A program made the translations under genes and the position numbers. From NCBI RefSeq assembly GCF_014192715.1, contig NZ_JACHYH010000002.1, positions 372,001-436,000 of the forward strand: a DNA stretch of 64,000 bases, read 5' to 3'. The notes under the pieces were generated by a model. It was not told where the DNA came from and did no database searches. It saw only the letters and a program-made list of their open reading frames with translations. Position 1 is the stretch's first letter, and each line of letters begins with the position of its first letter. The stretch is from Luteibacter sp. Sphag1AF. Its GTDB lineage: Bacteria > Pseudomonadota > Gammaproteobacteria > Xanthomonadales > Rhodanobacteraceae. This document shows, in pieces, positions 1 to 9,787 of this stretch.

Positions 1-1
1 C

Positions 2-496
2 ATCGAACGCAGCTCTCCCAGCGCGCGCGGCGGCAACATCACCTATCGCTTCACGCTGTACACGATTCCGGCCGGCCGCAAGTTCGACCTCAGCCTTCGC
101 TCGGAAGACGAACTGAAGGAAGTCGATCTGGTTCGTCGCGAAGCCAACTTCTCCTACATGGACGGCGAAGCATTCGTCTTCATGGACAAGGAAGACTTCA
201 CCCAGTACATCCTCGACGCCGCCGTGGTGGGCGAGAACGCCGGCTACGTGGTCGAGGACATGGACGGTTACTACATACAGGTGATCGACGATGCACCGGT
301 TGGCCTGCAGATTCCCACCAGCGTCGTGCTGACCGTGACCGAAACGGCTCCGGAAATGAAGGGCGCCAGCGCCACCAAACGCACGAAGCCCGCCACATTG
401 CAGACCGGCGTGGAAATCCAGGTCCCCGAGTACATCACCACGGGCGAGAAGGTCACGGTCAACACGCTGACCGGCGAGTTCGCGGGTCGGGCGTAA
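2..496 (+). CDS. yeiP: Elongation factor P-like protein YeiP/EfpL (5' end missing)
   Basis: This is the C-terminal 164 residues of an EF-P paralogue; the start lies before the window, and frame 2 is open from the first bases. The end of the protein carries the family signature [10 protein letters not shown], then KPATLQTG and [11 protein letters not shown], which matches the YeiP/EfpL branch better than canonical EF-P. The OB-fold domains II and III are present, while the domain I loop that carries the modified or functional residue in EF-P is cut off. EF-P proteins bind ribosomes stalled on proline-rich sequences and help peptide-bond formation. A second, canonical EF-P is encoded at 28894-29472, so the organism has both. 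It ends with TAA at 494-496. Confidence 0.9.
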   Translation: MERSSPSARGGNITYRFTLYTIPAGRKFDLSLRSEDELKEVDLVRREANFSYMDGEAFVFMDKEDFTQYILDAAVVGENAGYVVEDMDGYYIQVIDDAPVGLQIPTSVVLTVTETAPEMKGASATKRTKPATLQTGVEIQVPEYITTGEKVTVNTLTGEFAGRA

Positions 497-572
497 ACGC
501 CCTCCCGCTCCTGTCCCAGTCAGCCAGCATGGGGCAGAATCACAGACTCATCGGACGAGTCAACGAGAAGCC

Positions 573-2642
573 ATGACCACGGGCGGCTATTCGCTCCGCG
601 CCAGCGTGCTGGACAGCCTCATCAAGACCAAGCGGCCCGACGTGCCCATGCGCGTCGCGCTGCGCAACACGGCGGCCGTGGTGCTGCCGCTGGTGCTCGG
701 CGTGTACCTGGGCTACCCCCAGGTCGGCATCGGCATCGCGGCCGGCGCGCTGGACACCATGTTCTCGGACCAGCCCGGTCCCTATCAGCAACGTCTCAGT
801 CGCCTGTTCCTTGCCGCGCTTGCGGCAGGACTGGCTTCGCTCGTCGGCTTCCTGATGGGCTCATGGGTGTTGCCCATGGCCATCGCTACCGCGCTGTGCG
901 GCTTCTTCGGCGGCATGCTCGTGGTCTTCGGCCCGGACATCGCACGCGTAGGCATGACCAGCATGCTGCTGCTCGTGATCACCGCCGCCACGCCCAAGGG
1001 CATCGACGATGCACTGATCGGTGGGGGACTGATTTTTTCCGGCGGCATGCTGCTCGCCCTGTTCTCCGTTGCCGCGTGGCCACTGCAACGCTATCGACCC
1101 GAGCGTCAGGCGCTGGCGAATGTATATCGCGGGCTCGCGGAGCTCGCACGACAACGCGAGAACGACAGCGACGCGCCCGGCCTCACCGACTCCATGACCG
1201 TGCTGCAAACCACGCTGCTCGGCCGCCATCGTGCGCGTGGCCGCGCGATGGAAGCCTTCCGCGTGCTGCTTGAACTGGCCGAACGCATCCGTCTTGAACT
1301 GGTGGCCATGGGTGAACTGGATCGGCGCCGCGACGGCATGCAGGACATGTTCCGCGCCGACGCCGCGCGCGTGCTTGCCGCCACTGCCGACGCACTGGAC
1401 GACGCCGAACCGCCCGAGCGTGCCGAACGTGCACTCAACACCCTTCAGGCCAGCGAGCGCGCCCTGCTTGGCGGCAGCGCGGGCGAAGGCATGACCGCCC
1501 ATATCCGCGCACTGTCCGGCCAGCTGGCAGCGGCGGTGCGAAACACCAACTGGGCAGGCAGCCGCGGCGAGCTACGCGCACAGGCGGCAGAAACCGCGTT
1601 GCCGGAAGCGCTACGCAGCGCCTCCACGCTGGCAACCCTGCGCGCCAACCTCACGCCCAACTCGGTGGCCTTCCGCCACGCGGTGCGCTGCGCGGTGGTG
1701 CTGACGCTGGCGTTTGTGGTCTCGCGCTACGCCGAGCTGCCACACGGCTACTGGCTGCCGATGACCGCGGCCATCGTGCTGCGCCCGGACTTCGCCGCCA
1801 CGCTCAATTTCGGACTGCTGCGCGTGGTCGGCACCATCCTGGGCCTGGTGCTGACCTCCTTCCTGCTCAGCATCACGCCCAATGTCATCTGGGCACATAT
1901 CGCGCTGATGGGTGTGCTTTGCGTCGCCTTCCGCTATCTGGCCACGGCGCACTACGGCATTGCCGTGGCCGCGCTCACGGGCACCGTCGTGGTGCTGTTG
2001 TCATTCGAGGGCGTGGACTCGGCCGCCGCCATGTACGACCGCGTGCTCAACACCGCGCTGGGCAGCGGCCTGGCGCTGCTTGCGTACGTGCTCTGGCCCA
2101 CATGGGAGCGCAACCGCGCGCGCGTGGCGCTGGCCGAGATGCTGGACGCGTACGCCACCTATGTGCGCGTGCTGGCCGCCCCCGATTCACGCACGCACCG
2201 GCACGATGCCCGCACCGCCGCACGCACGGCGCGCACCAACGCGCTGGCATCCGTGGACCGCCTGCGGGCCGAACCGGGCACCCCGGCGCATCTGCAGGAA
2301 CTTGCCGAAACGATGTATGCCAACGGCAATCGCCTGGCCCGAACCGCCATGACGCTGGAAGCCCTGATCGACGGCGAGACAGTGCCCGCCGAGTGGATTC
2401 TGGTGGCGCCCTTCATCACGGCCTGCGCCGACCACCTGCACGAGCAGGCCCTGGCGCTGGGCGAGGGCCGCGAGCCCGTGCCGCCGGCTGACCTGCGTGC
2501 CATGCAGCGCCAGCTGGCCGAGCACATGGCACGCATGCGCGACCGGGAGCTGGCCGACTCCATCGACCGGGTCACCGACCGTCTCACCGACAACGTGGAC
2601 ACCATCGGGCACGTGATTGCCCGCCGCAACGCGGAGGCCTGA
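573..2642 (+). CDS. FUSC-family inner-membrane transporter (YccS/aromatic acid exporter type)
   Basis: The 689-residue protein has a hydrophobic N-terminal block (about residues 31-170), a long soluble helical middle (about 175-360), a second hydrophobic block (about 365-515) and a helical soluble tail. This duplicated membrane/cytoplasm layout is that of the FUSC family (YccS, YhfK, AaeB relatives), which is linked to export of aromatic acids and other small molecules. The second block begins with RHAVRCAVVL and contains the typical LPHGYWLPMTAAIVLRPDF-like core. ATG 573 follows a GAGAAG ribosome site. It sits just before the ACMSD gene, 57 bases away, so export of an aromatic kynurenine-pathway compound is possible but unproven. 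The substrate is not known from sequence. Confidence 0.85.
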   Translation: MTTGGYSLRASVLDSLIKTKRPDVPMRVALRNTAAVVLPLVLGVYLGYPQVGIGIAAGALDTMFSDQPGPYQQRLSRLFLAALAAGLASLVGFLMGSWVLPMAIATALCGFFGGMLVVFGPDIARVGMTSMLLLVITAATPKGIDDALIGGGLIFSGGMLLALFSVAAWPLQRYRPERQALANVYRGLAELARQRENDSDAPGLTDSMTVLQTTLLGRHRARGRAMEAFRVLLELAERIRLELVAMGELDRRRDGMQDMFRADAARVLAATADALDDAEPPERAERALNTLQASERALLGGSAGEGMTAHIRALSGQLAAAVRNTNWAGSRGELRAQAAETALPEALRSASTLATLRANLTPNSVAFRHAVRCAVVLTLAFVVSRYAELPHGYWLPMTAAIVLRPDFAATLNFGLLRVVGTILGLVLTSFLLSITPNVIWAHIALMGVLCVAFRYLATAHYGIAVAALTGTVVVLLSFEGVDSAAAMYDRVLNTALGSGLALLAYVLWPTWERNRARVALAEMLDAYATYVRVLAAPDSRTHRHDARTAARTARTNALASVDRLRAEPGTPAHLQELAETMYANGNRLARTAMTLEALIDGETVPAEWILVAPFITACADHLHEQALALGEGREPVPPADLRAMQRQLAEHMARMRDRELADSIDRVTDRLTDNVDTIGHVIARRNAEA

Positions 2643-2699
2643 GCGGCGTTGTTGCAGCGCGAAACGGGTGTGCAACGGGATGCAGCTACACTCGATGAC

Positions 2700-3710
2700 A
2701 TGCTGAAAATCGACACGCACGCACACATCCTCCCGCGTGACTGGCCGGATCTTGCCGGCAAGTACGCCGACGACCGCTTTCCCGTGATGACCCGCACCGG
2801 CGGCCACCACCGGATCTACAAGGACGGCAAGTTCTTCCGGGAGGTGTGGGAATCGGCGTTCGACCCACAGCACCGCATCGACGACTACGCGAAGTACGGC
2901 GTCGACGTCCAGGTCATCTCCACCGTGCCGGTGATGTTCTCCTACTGGGCGCCCGGCTATCAGGCGCTGGAACTGCACCGCCACCTCAACGACTCCATGG
3001 CCACCGTCTGCAACGACTACCGTCGTCACTACGCAGGCATCGGCACCGTGCCGCTTCAGGCTCCGGACATGGCCATCCGCGAGATGGAACGCTGCCTGGA
3101 TGAGCTGGGCCTGCAAGGCGTGCAGATCGGCTCGCACTGCAACGACTGGAACCTGGACGCCCCCGAACTCTTCCCCTTCTTTGAAGCGGCCGCCGACATG
3201 GGCGCGGCGCTTCTGGTGCACCCCTGGGACATGATGGGCAGCGCCGGCATGCCCAAATACTGGCTGCCGTGGCTGGTCGGCATGCCCGCCGAACAGTCCC
3301 GTGCGGCCTGCTCGCTGGTGTTTGGCGGCGTGCTGGAGCGGCTGCCCAATCTGAAGATCATGCTGGCTCACGGGGGCGGCAGCTTCCCCTATTCCATCGG
3401 CCGCATCGAACACGGTTTCCGCATGCGTCCGGATATCGTGGCCACCGACAACGCGCGCAATCCCCGCGAGTACCTTTCGCGGCTGTATTTCGACTCCTGC
3501 GTGCACGATCCGCTGGCGCTCCGGTATCTGCTGGATGTGACCGGCGTCGAGCGCGTGATGCTCGGAACCGACTATCCTTTCCCGCTTGGGGAACAGGTGC
3601 CCGGAAGCGGGATCGAGGCACTGGGGCTTGATGACACGTCCCGCGCGCGCCTGTTTCATGGCACTGCGCTGGAGTGGCTGGGTCTTCCCGCATCCCGCTT
3701 CCCGTCCTGA
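2700..3710 (+). CDS. nbaD: 2-amino-3-carboxymuconate-6-semialdehyde decarboxylase (ACMSD)
   Basis: This zinc amidohydrolase-fold enzyme of 336 residues decarboxylates ACMS, the ring-opened product of 3-hydroxyanthranilate, to 2-aminomuconate semialdehyde. It diverts carbon from quinolinate and NAD synthesis towards degradation. With ATG 2700 as start, the N-terminus is MLKIDTHAH, giving metal ligands His7 and His9. Further expected residues fall at His174 (HPWD), His224 (AHGGG), Asp291 (GTDYPFP) and Arg47, which coincide with the known catalytic positions of this family. A TTG codon at 2649 would add 17 residues with no family support, so I prefer ATG 2700. Kynureninase follows at 4231, which supports the pathway assignment. 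The close match along the whole length makes another amidohydrolase unlikely. Confidence 0.95.
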   Translation: MLKIDTHAHILPRDWPDLAGKYADDRFPVMTRTGGHHRIYKDGKFFREVWESAFDPQHRIDDYAKYGVDVQVISTVPVMFSYWAPGYQALELHRHLNDSMATVCNDYRRHYAGIGTVPLQAPDMAIREMERCLDELGLQGVQIGSHCNDWNLDAPELFPFFEAAADMGAALLVHPWDMMGSAGMPKYWLPWLVGMPAEQSRAACSLVFGGVLERLPNLKIMLAHGGGSFPYSIGRIEHGFRMRPDIVATDNARNPREYLSRLYFDSCVHDPLALRYLLDVTGVERVMLGTDYPFPLGEQVPGSGIEALGLDDTSRARLFHGTALEWLGLPASRFPS

Positions 3711-3722
3711 CAGGAACCGCGC

Positions 3723-4220
3723 ATGACCCGTAGTCTGAGTGTGCTTGCCACCGCGCTGCTGCTTGGCAGCTCCACCGCCTTTGCGGGCGACGTGCAGATG
3801 GCCGGAGGCACCGTCCGCTTCTCCACGCCCGACACCTGGCTCAGCATCATGCAGACCGATGGCGATCCGGAAGTTCAGGTATTCCAGGTGCCGGACCCGT
3901 CGCCTTCCGCCAGCACCATGGCGCGCGTGACCGTCACTGTGAAACAGGTGAGCAATCTGTCCGCTTTCAACCAGTATGTGGACGGCTTCGTGGTGCGCGC
4001 CAAAGGCATGAAAGGCTATGCCGCCGGCAAATCCGCCACGGCCAACGACTTCCTCTACACCGCCGAAGAAAGCGGCGTGAAGGTAAGCTATCGCGAGCGT
4101 TACTGGTTTGCGGGCAATCGCGCCATCCAGCTGCGCTGCGCACGTCCCAGCGGCACCGCCGCGTGGAACGCGGCGTTCGACCGCGGATGCGACGATGTCG
4201 CGGCGCGCATGACCCTCTGA
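3723..4220 (+). CDS. Small secreted protein of unknown function
   Basis: I do not recognise this 165-residue protein. It starts with a clear signal peptide (MTRSLSVLATALLLGSSTAFA, cut after Ala-Phe-Ala) and is probably periplasmic. The mature part looks beta-rich and has two cysteines near the end (LRCARP and RGCDDVA), which could form a disulfide. It lies 12 bases after the ACMSD gene and 10 bases before kynureninase on the same strand, so it is probably cotranscribed with them. A role in the pathway cannot be read from the sequence. Confidence 0.8.
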   Translation: MTRSLSVLATALLLGSSTAFAGDVQMAGGTVRFSTPDTWLSIMQTDGDPEVQVFQVPDPSPSASTMARVTVTVKQVSNLSAFNQYVDGFVVRAKGMKGYAAGKSATANDFLYTAEESGVKVSYRERYWFAGNRAIQLRCARPSGTAAWNAAFDRGCDDVAARMTL

Positions 4221-4230
4221 AGAATTTTCC

Positions 4231-5505
4231 ATGACCTCTTACGAAGCCACCCGCGCCTGGGCCGACGCCCGGGACGCCGCTGATCCGCTGCGGTCATTCC
4301 GCGACGAGTTCCTGATCCCGCCACACCATGGCGCCGACAGCCTGTACTTCTGTGGCAACTCGCTCGGCCTGCAACCGAAAGCCGTGCGCGCCGCCATCAA
4401 CGACGAGCTGGATCAATGGGGCACCGAAGCGGTGGAGGGCCATTTCCGTGGCCCGCTCCCGTGGCTGACGTATCATGAAACGGTTCGTGAGCATCTGGCC
4501 GAAGTGGTCGGCGCGCGGCCGGACGAAGTCGTGGCGATGAACACGCTGGGCGTGAATCTGCACCTGATGATGGTCAGCTTCTATCGGCCAACTGCGCAGC
4601 GCCCGGCCATCCTCATCGAAGCGGGTGCCTTCCCGACGGATCGCTATGCGGTGGAATCGCAGATCCGCTTCCATGGCTTTGATCCGGCCACGGCACTGAT
4701 CGAAGTGGAACCGGACAGCGAAGGCGGCGGCATCTCCCAGGCCACCATCGAACGCGTACTGGCCGAACACGGCGCGCGCATCGCGCTGGTGATGCTGCCG
4801 GGCATCCAGTACCGCACCGGTCAGGCGTTTGACCTGAAAGCAATCGTGGACGCCGCACATGCGCGCGGTTGCGTGGTGGGCTTCGATCTTGCCCATGCGG
4901 TGGGCAACCTGCCGCTGCAACTGCACGACTCCGGCGCGGACTTCGCCATCTGGTGCAGTTACAAATATCTGAACAGCGGCCCCGGCGCCGTCGGTGGCGC
5001 GTTCGTGCATCAGCGCCACGGCAAGGCGGACCTTCCTCGGTTCGCCGGCTGGTGGGGTCACGACAGGGCCACGCGCTTCCGCATGGGTCCGCAGTTCGTG
5101 CCGACGCCGGGCGCGGACGGCTGGCAGCTGTCCAACCCGCCCATTCTCGCGCTGGCGCCCATGCGCATCTCGCTGGACATTTTCCATCGCGCCGGCATGG
5201 ATCGCCTGGTCGCCAAATCGCGCGACCTCACCAGTTATCTGGAGTGGCTGGTACACACGCGGTTACCCGAAACCCTGGACGTGGTTACGCCATCGGATCC
5301 CACCCAGCGTGGCGCTCAGTTGTCCATTCGCGTGCGTGCCGGACGTGATGCCGGACGCGAGCTGTTCGAATACCTCATGGAACACGGCATCGTGGGTGAC
5401 TGGCGCGAGCCCGACGTCATCCGCATCTCGCCCACTCCGCTGTACAACCGTTTCAGCGACTGCCTCGGCTTCACCGACGCGGTGGTTGCCTGGCGTGACC
5501 GCTGA
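4231..5505 (+). CDS. kynU: Kynureninase
   Basis: This PLP-dependent enzyme of 424 residues cleaves kynurenine and 3-hydroxykynurenine to (3-hydroxy)anthranilate and alanine. Fold-type I features are visible: FDLAHAVGN around residues 218-226 and the Schiff-base lysine in WCSYKYLNSGPG (Lys245), followed by the GG-AF loop. The early motif LYFCGNSLGLQPK is diagnostic for kynureninase. The length is normal for the family. It sits in a + strand set with ACMSD, so the pathway here probably runs through 3-hydroxykynurenine and 3-hydroxyanthranilate. The matching monooxygenase and dioxygenase genes are not in the window. Its stop overlaps the next start by one base (TGATG), indicating translational coupling. 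Confidence 0.97.
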   Translation: MTSYEATRAWADARDAADPLRSFRDEFLIPPHHGADSLYFCGNSLGLQPKAVRAAINDELDQWGTEAVEGHFRGPLPWLTYHETVREHLAEVVGARPDEVVAMNTLGVNLHLMMVSFYRPTAQRPAILIEAGAFPTDRYAVESQIRFHGFDPATALIEVEPDSEGGGISQATIERVLAEHGARIALVMLPGIQYRTGQAFDLKAIVDAAHARGCVVGFDLAHAVGNLPLQLHDSGADFAIWCSYKYLNSGPGAVGGAFVHQRHGKADLPRFAGWWGHDRATRFRMGPQFVPTPGADGWQLSNPPILALAPMRISLDIFHRAGMDRLVAKSRDLTSYLEWLVHTRLPETLDVVTPSDPTQRGAQLSIRVRAGRDAGRELFEYLMEHGIVGDWREPDVIRISPTPLYNRFSDCLGFTDAVVAWRDR

Positions 5506-6209
5506 TGGCGGTCACAGACGTCTATCCGGCGCCCTATAGCGAACAGGGCACGGGCTTTGCCGTGCAGGCCGTGACGCACTGGCTGCGCACGGTGCCAGCA
5601 CGCAGCGCCATGGGTCTACTGCCCGGCGGCCGCGATGTGGCGCTTCCCCCGGTTCCTGCGGGCCTTTCCCATCGCGGTCTTGAGGCCGTCACCAACGGCT
5701 ACAAAATCAACAGCGTCGACGTCAGCGCCGCATGGCTTGCGGAGAACCGCACGATCAGCGACCGCTACGTCGCCGCGCTGATCGCCGTGCTTGCGCACCG
5801 GAGCGCTCGCCCCGACGGCTACTCAGGCATGCTGGCGATGCAGGGTGCGGTGGAAGTATTCGCCGGTCCCCGCATGGATCGCATCGACCTGTTCGCGGAT
5901 GAGCCGGACACATTCCGCGCGCTGATCGACCTGCTCCGCCACGCACCAGCGGATATACGCACGCCCGTTGCCCACGCACCGGACGCCGGCGCATCACGCT
6001 ACGACCATCCGGACTTCATCCTGGGCACGCAGGCATGGATCGACGGTCAGCGCGTTCTCATCGAATACGTATCCCAGGATACGGGCCGCCCGGAAACCGT
6101 GGCGCTGGATCGACACGCATTCGCCGATGCACTTGATCGTGCTTACTACGCGATGGCCAACGAATCGGATCGTCTGCGCGCCGCCCTGTCTCACTGGTTT
6201 CCCACCTGA
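5505..6209 (+). CDS. Uncharacterised protein coupled to kynureninase
   Basis: I do not recognise this 234-residue soluble protein. It has no signal peptide or membrane segment. Its start codon ATG 5505 shares its first base with the stop of kynU, so it is very likely translated together with it. Local features are a proline-rich N-terminus (VYPAPYSEQGTGF), a TNGYKINSVDVS segment, and a C-terminal part that resembles small beta-sheet domains (LGTQAWIDGQRVLIEYVSQ). It could act in kynurenine or tryptophan metabolism by position alone, but nothing in the sequence shows a catalytic motif. The codon use looks like its neighbours. Confidence 0.75.
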   Translation: MAVTDVYPAPYSEQGTGFAVQAVTHWLRTVPARSAMGLLPGGRDVALPPVPAGLSHRGLEAVTNGYKINSVDVSAAWLAENRTISDRYVAALIAVLAHRSARPDGYSGMLAMQGAVEVFAGPRMDRIDLFADEPDTFRALIDLLRHAPADIRTPVAHAPDAGASRYDHPDFILGTQAWIDGQRVLIEYVSQDTGRPETVALDRHAFADALDRAYYAMANESDRLRAALSHWFPT

Positions 6210-6227
6210 ACTGACATCGGATCGTTC

Positions 6228-7364
6228 ATGAAGAAGTACTTTCTGGCGCTCGTCGCGCTCGGCGCCTTGCCCGCACACGCTGCATCGTTCGACTGCGCGA
6301 AGGCGCAGACCCCGACCGAGAAAGCCATTTGCGCCGACCAGAGCCTGGGCAGCCTGGACGATCAACTGGCGGAGGCATACAAGAGCGCACTGGATGCCTC
6401 AACCACCACCGAGGCGACGGCGCTTCGCGCCAGCCAGCGCATGTGGATGACGCAGCGCGATACGTGTGCTGCGCGGGCAGACTGCCTGCGCGACAGCATG
6501 ACCCATCGTGCAAACGAGCTGGAGGCCGTCCGCGCGCGTTCTGCGAAAGCGCTGGACGCCGCCATCGCCCGCATTCCCAACGATCCCAAGGGCGCCGCCA
6601 CGGTACTTCGCACGTACCGCGGCGGTCTGGCTTCCGCCTGGCTGGCCTACCTGCAACGCTTCGCGCCGGCTTCGGGCGTGACCGCAACGGAGGGTCAGAA
6701 GGCGTTCCAGACAGCACTGGCCGCCATCAGCGAAGACAGATTCGCGCACGGGATTGTTGCCGACATGGCGAAAGACCCCCGGAAATCCCGCGACGTCGTA
6801 GTACTGACGCTGTTGCGCATGCATATCGAACAGACAGAACGGCCTTACGTTCACTGCTTCGTGTTTGCACGACAAGGCGATGCCGCCTATCAGGCCATGG
6901 GCGGCCTCTACGGCTCGTCCCGTGACTCCTACGCGCCGGTATGCGAACCGGAGCCGGGACTCTTCGACCAGCCTGCATGGAAAGCACTGGCCGCCGCCGT
7001 CGGCCCCGCTGTCGATCTGGCCAGCGCCAGCGCAGGTACCATTCGTTTCGCCTCCTACGCCCAGTGGCGCATCGACGCCCTGCGAGCTACCACTGCACCC
7101 CGCGATTTCCTCAATCCCAAAGTTGCTGCCAAAGAAGACGCCACGGCCACCATCCGCGCATGGAAGGACGACGAGACCTGGTCACCGGGCAATCGCCAGA
7201 AAGCCCTGGCCGCCATCGGCCCCGCGCGCGACGCGACTGCCGCCTGGTTGCAGACACATCGCGGAATGTCGGCCGACGAAGCCAGACGCGTCGCTGCCGC
7301 CATAGTAAACACGTGGATATCGGAGCGACTGGACTTCGTCGACGAATCCGATAGCGCAGGATGA
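6228..7364 (+). CDS. Secreted LprI/DUF1311-type protein with long unknown C-terminal part
   Basis: The 378-residue protein begins with a signal peptide (MKKYFLALVALGALPAHA) followed by FDCAKAQTPTEKAICAD, the four-cysteine N-terminal signature of the lysozyme-inhibitor LprI/DUF1311 family. The family domain covers about residues 18-95 and includes SQRMWMTQRDTC and RADCLRD. The remaining 280 residues are not a family I know. LprI-like domains in bacteria bind lysozyme in some cases, but most members are uncharacterised. It is the last gene of the + strand run and converges with proA, leaving only 19 bases between the stops. Confidence 0.75.
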   Translation: MKKYFLALVALGALPAHAASFDCAKAQTPTEKAICADQSLGSLDDQLAEAYKSALDASTTTEATALRASQRMWMTQRDTCAARADCLRDSMTHRANELEAVRARSAKALDAAIARIPNDPKGAATVLRTYRGGLASAWLAYLQRFAPASGVTATEGQKAFQTALAAISEDRFAHGIVADMAKDPRKSRDVVVLTLLRMHIEQTERPYVHCFVFARQGDAAYQAMGGLYGSSRDSYAPVCEPEPGLFDQPAWKALAAAVGPAVDLASASAGTIRFASYAQWRIDALRATTAPRDFLNPKVAAKEDATATIRAWKDDETWSPGNRQKALAAIGPARDATAAWLQTHRGMSADEARRVAAAIVNTWISERLDFVDESDSAG

Positions 7365-7383
7365 GCTTCACGGCGGGTGGGCG

Positions 7384-8625
7384 CTAACGGATTTGTCCTG
7401 TTCCCCGCACCACGAAACGTTCGACGGTCAGCGACTCGGCACCCATCGGGCCATAGGCATGCAGACGCGTCGTGGAGATGCCGATCTCAGTGCCGAGACC
7501 CAGCTCACCGCCGTCGCTGAAACGCGACGACGCATTGACCATCACAACCGCCGAGCGCAGCCCTCGCACGAAATGCTCCGCTACCGCTTCATTGCGCGTG
7601 GCGATCACTTCCGTATGGTCCGAACCAAAACGACGGATATGCGTCATGGCCTCATCCACATCCGCCACGACGCGCATCGCGATTACCAGATCCAGAAACT
7701 CCGCGCCGTAGTCGGTATTGTCGGCAGGCGCGAGGTCGGCGACAAACTCGCGCGAGCGCTCACACGCACGGACTTCCACGCCCCGCTCGCGCAGCGCGGC
7801 CACCGCAAGCGGCACGAAGCTCGCGGCGATATCCGCATGCACAAGCAGCGTTTCCAGCGCATTGCACACACCCGGGCGACTGGTCTTGCCGTTGATCAGC
7901 AGACCCAGCGCGAGGTCGACATCCGCATCGCGATCCACATACAGATGGCATACGCCCTTGTAGTGCTTGATGACGGGAACGCGTGCATGTTCGGTCACAA
8001 AACGGATAAGGCCCTCGCCGCCGCGCGGAATGGCCAGATCCACGATATCGACCAGCTGCAACAGCTCCACCATGGCATCGCGCGCGGTGTCACTCATCAG
8101 CGTCAGGGCAGCCGCGGGCACGCCGTGAGCGGGTAGCACCGAGCGCATGGCATCGGCGATGGCGCGATTGGAATGCCGCGCATCCGACCCTCCACGCAAG
8201 ATCACGCCGTTGCCGGCCATCAGGCAGAGCGCGGCCGCATCGGCCGTGACGTTGGGGCGAGCCTCATAGATCATGGCGATGACGCCCAGCGGCACGCGCA
8301 CGCGCTGCACACTGAGCCCATTGGGACGAACCTCGGTGCGGGTCACCTGCCCCACCGGGTCGGGCAGCATGGCAACCGTTTCGATGGCGGCAACCATCGC
8401 CTCGAGCCTCGCCGGGTCCAGCCGAAGCCGGTCGAGCATCGCGGGCGCCATGCGCGCGGCCTGGCCCTCGGCCATGTCCTTCGCGTTGGCCACGAGCACC
8501 GTTTCGGCAGCGGCGGCCAGCGCGGCGGCCATATCGCAAAGCAGCGCCCGCCGGGCGGCGGTGCCGAGTGTGCCGACAGCCAGCGAGGCATCGCGGCAAG
8601 CCAGTGCATCGTCCCGAATCGACAT
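7384..8625 (-). CDS. proA: Glutamate-5-semialdehyde dehydrogenase (gamma-glutamyl phosphate reductase)
   Basis: ProA makes glutamate semialdehyde from gamma-glutamyl phosphate with NADPH, the second step of proline synthesis. The 413-residue protein has the ALDH-like fold; the active cysteine is in [14 protein letters not shown], and [12 protein letters not shown] and [21 protein letters not shown] are family hallmarks. ATG 8625 is preceded by a GGGAGACGAGG ribosome site; an upstream TTG (8649) would overlap proB and is less likely. It is the last gene of the arginine/proline operon, 20 bases after proB. Confidence 0.96.
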   Translation of the reverse strand: MSIRDDALACRDASLAVGTLGTAARRALLCDMAAALAAAAETVLVANAKDMAEGQAARMAPAMLDRLRLDPARLEAMVAAIETVAMLPDPVGQVTRTEVRPNGLSVQRVRVPLGVIAMIYEARPNVTADAAALCLMAGNGVILRGGSDARHSNRAIADAMRSVLPAHGVPAAALTLMSDTARDAMVELLQLVDIVDLAIPRGGEGLIRFVTEHARVPVIKHYKGVCHLYVDRDADVDLALGLLINGKTSRPGVCNALETLLVHADIAASFVPLAVAALRERGVEVRACERSREFVADLAPADNTDYGAEFLDLVIAMRVVADVDEAMTHIRRFGSDHTEVIATRNEAVAEHFVRGLRSAVVMVNASSRFSDGGELGLGTEIGISTTRLHAYGPMGAESLTVERFVVRGTGQIR

Positions 8626-8645
8626 GAGCCTCGTCTCCCGCTGAA

Positions 8646-9764
8646 TCAAAGCGCGACCAGATCGTCGCGATGGATGATGTTTTCGCCGTAGCTGTAACCG
8701 AGTATGGACTCGATCTCGCGCGTGTGGCGCCCGAACAACCGATGGATATCGGTGGCCGCGTACTGACTGACCCCCCGCCCGATCACGCCGCCGTCGGGGT
8801 CGACAATCTCCACCACATCGCCACGCGCGAACTCGCCCTCCGAGCGCACGACGCCTCCAGGAAGCAGCGAGGCGCCCCGTTCGCGCAACGCGATGCGCGC
8901 ACCCGCATCCACCACGATCCGCCCGCCTGCCGGTGCATGGCGCAACCAGTACTTTCGCGCGGCCAGCCGCGTGCGCGCCGCGTGGATACGCGTGCCGTAC
9001 AGGCGCCCTTCGCCCAACGCCCGTGCCACCTCGCCACTGGTGCCGTCGAACAGCACGGTGTCGATACCTGCGGCTGCGGCTTTTTCGGCGGCTTCCAGCT
9101 TGGTGCGCATGCCGCCGGTTCCTGACCGCGTGCCACTGCCACCCGCCATCGCAAACAGCTCAGGCGTGATGGCCGCCACATCCGCGATGGGCACGGCGTC
9201 GGGCGACGTGCGCGGATTGGCGCTGTACAGGCCGCCGATGTCGCTGGCGATCATCAGCAGGTCGGCATCGACCAGCGCGGCGACGATGGCGGCAAGATTG
9301 TCGTTGTCGCCGAGCTTCAGCTCGTCGACGGCCACCGTGTCGTTTTCGTTGATGACGGGAATGACCCGAAGCGCGAGCAATTCGCGAAGCGTGCTACGCG
9401 CATTGAGATAGCGGCGGCGATGGCGCAGGTCGTCGTGCGTGAGCAGCACCTGGGCCACGGGTTCGTCGAAGAAACTCTGCCACAGAGCCATGAGGCGACT
9501 CTGTCCAATGGCGGCCAGCGCCTGGCGGGCGGGAAGCGCCGTGGGCGAGGAAGGGCCGGCCAGCGCGCGGCCCGCAGCGACGGCCCCCGAAGAGACAATG
9601 ACCACGTCCCTCCCCTGCGCACGGCTCTGGCGCACGAATGCCGCCAGGGCGGCGGCGTAACGAGGACTCAAACCACCGTTGTCGGCAGCAAGCAGGCTGC
9701 TGCCGACCTTCAGTACCGCACGCCGCCAGGATGGCAGCATCTGTTCCTCGAACCGAATTGCCAT
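8646..9764 (-). CDS. proB: Glutamate 5-kinase
   Basis: ProB phosphorylates glutamate in the first step of proline synthesis and is the usual point of proline feedback. The 372-residue protein has the amino-acid kinase fold ([10 protein letters not shown] near the start, [12 protein letters not shown], then [18 protein letters not shown]) and a C-terminal PUA domain (about residues 280-360). ATG 9764 is preceded by GGGGAG. It is placed between argH and proA, so arginine and proline synthesis, both from glutamate, share one transcript here. Confidence 0.97.
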   Translation of the reverse strand: MAIRFEEQMLPSWRRAVLKVGSSLLAADNGGLSPRYAAALAAFVRQSRAQGRDVVIVSSGAVAAGRALAGPSSPTALPARQALAAIGQSRLMALWQSFFDEPVAQVLLTHDDLRHRRRYLNARSTLRELLALRVIPVINENDTVAVDELKLGDNDNLAAIVAALVDADLLMIASDIGGLYSANPRTSPDAVPIADVAAITPELFAMAGGSGTRSGTGGMRTKLEAAEKAAAAGIDTVLFDGTSGEVARALGEGRLYGTRIHAARTRLAARKYWLRHAPAGGRIVVDAGARIALRERGASLLPGGVVRSEGEFARGDVVEIVDPDGGVIGRGVSQYAATDIHRLFGRHTREIESILGYSYGENIIHRDDLVAL

Positions 9765-9787
9765 CCCGCTCCCCTTTTACACGTCGA

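Noticed and set aside
2187-4232. A 681-codon open frame on the minus strand
   Set aside because: It lies opposite the ACMSD, secreted-protein and FUSC genes, has composition typical of GC-rich antisense frames and no recognisable domain.
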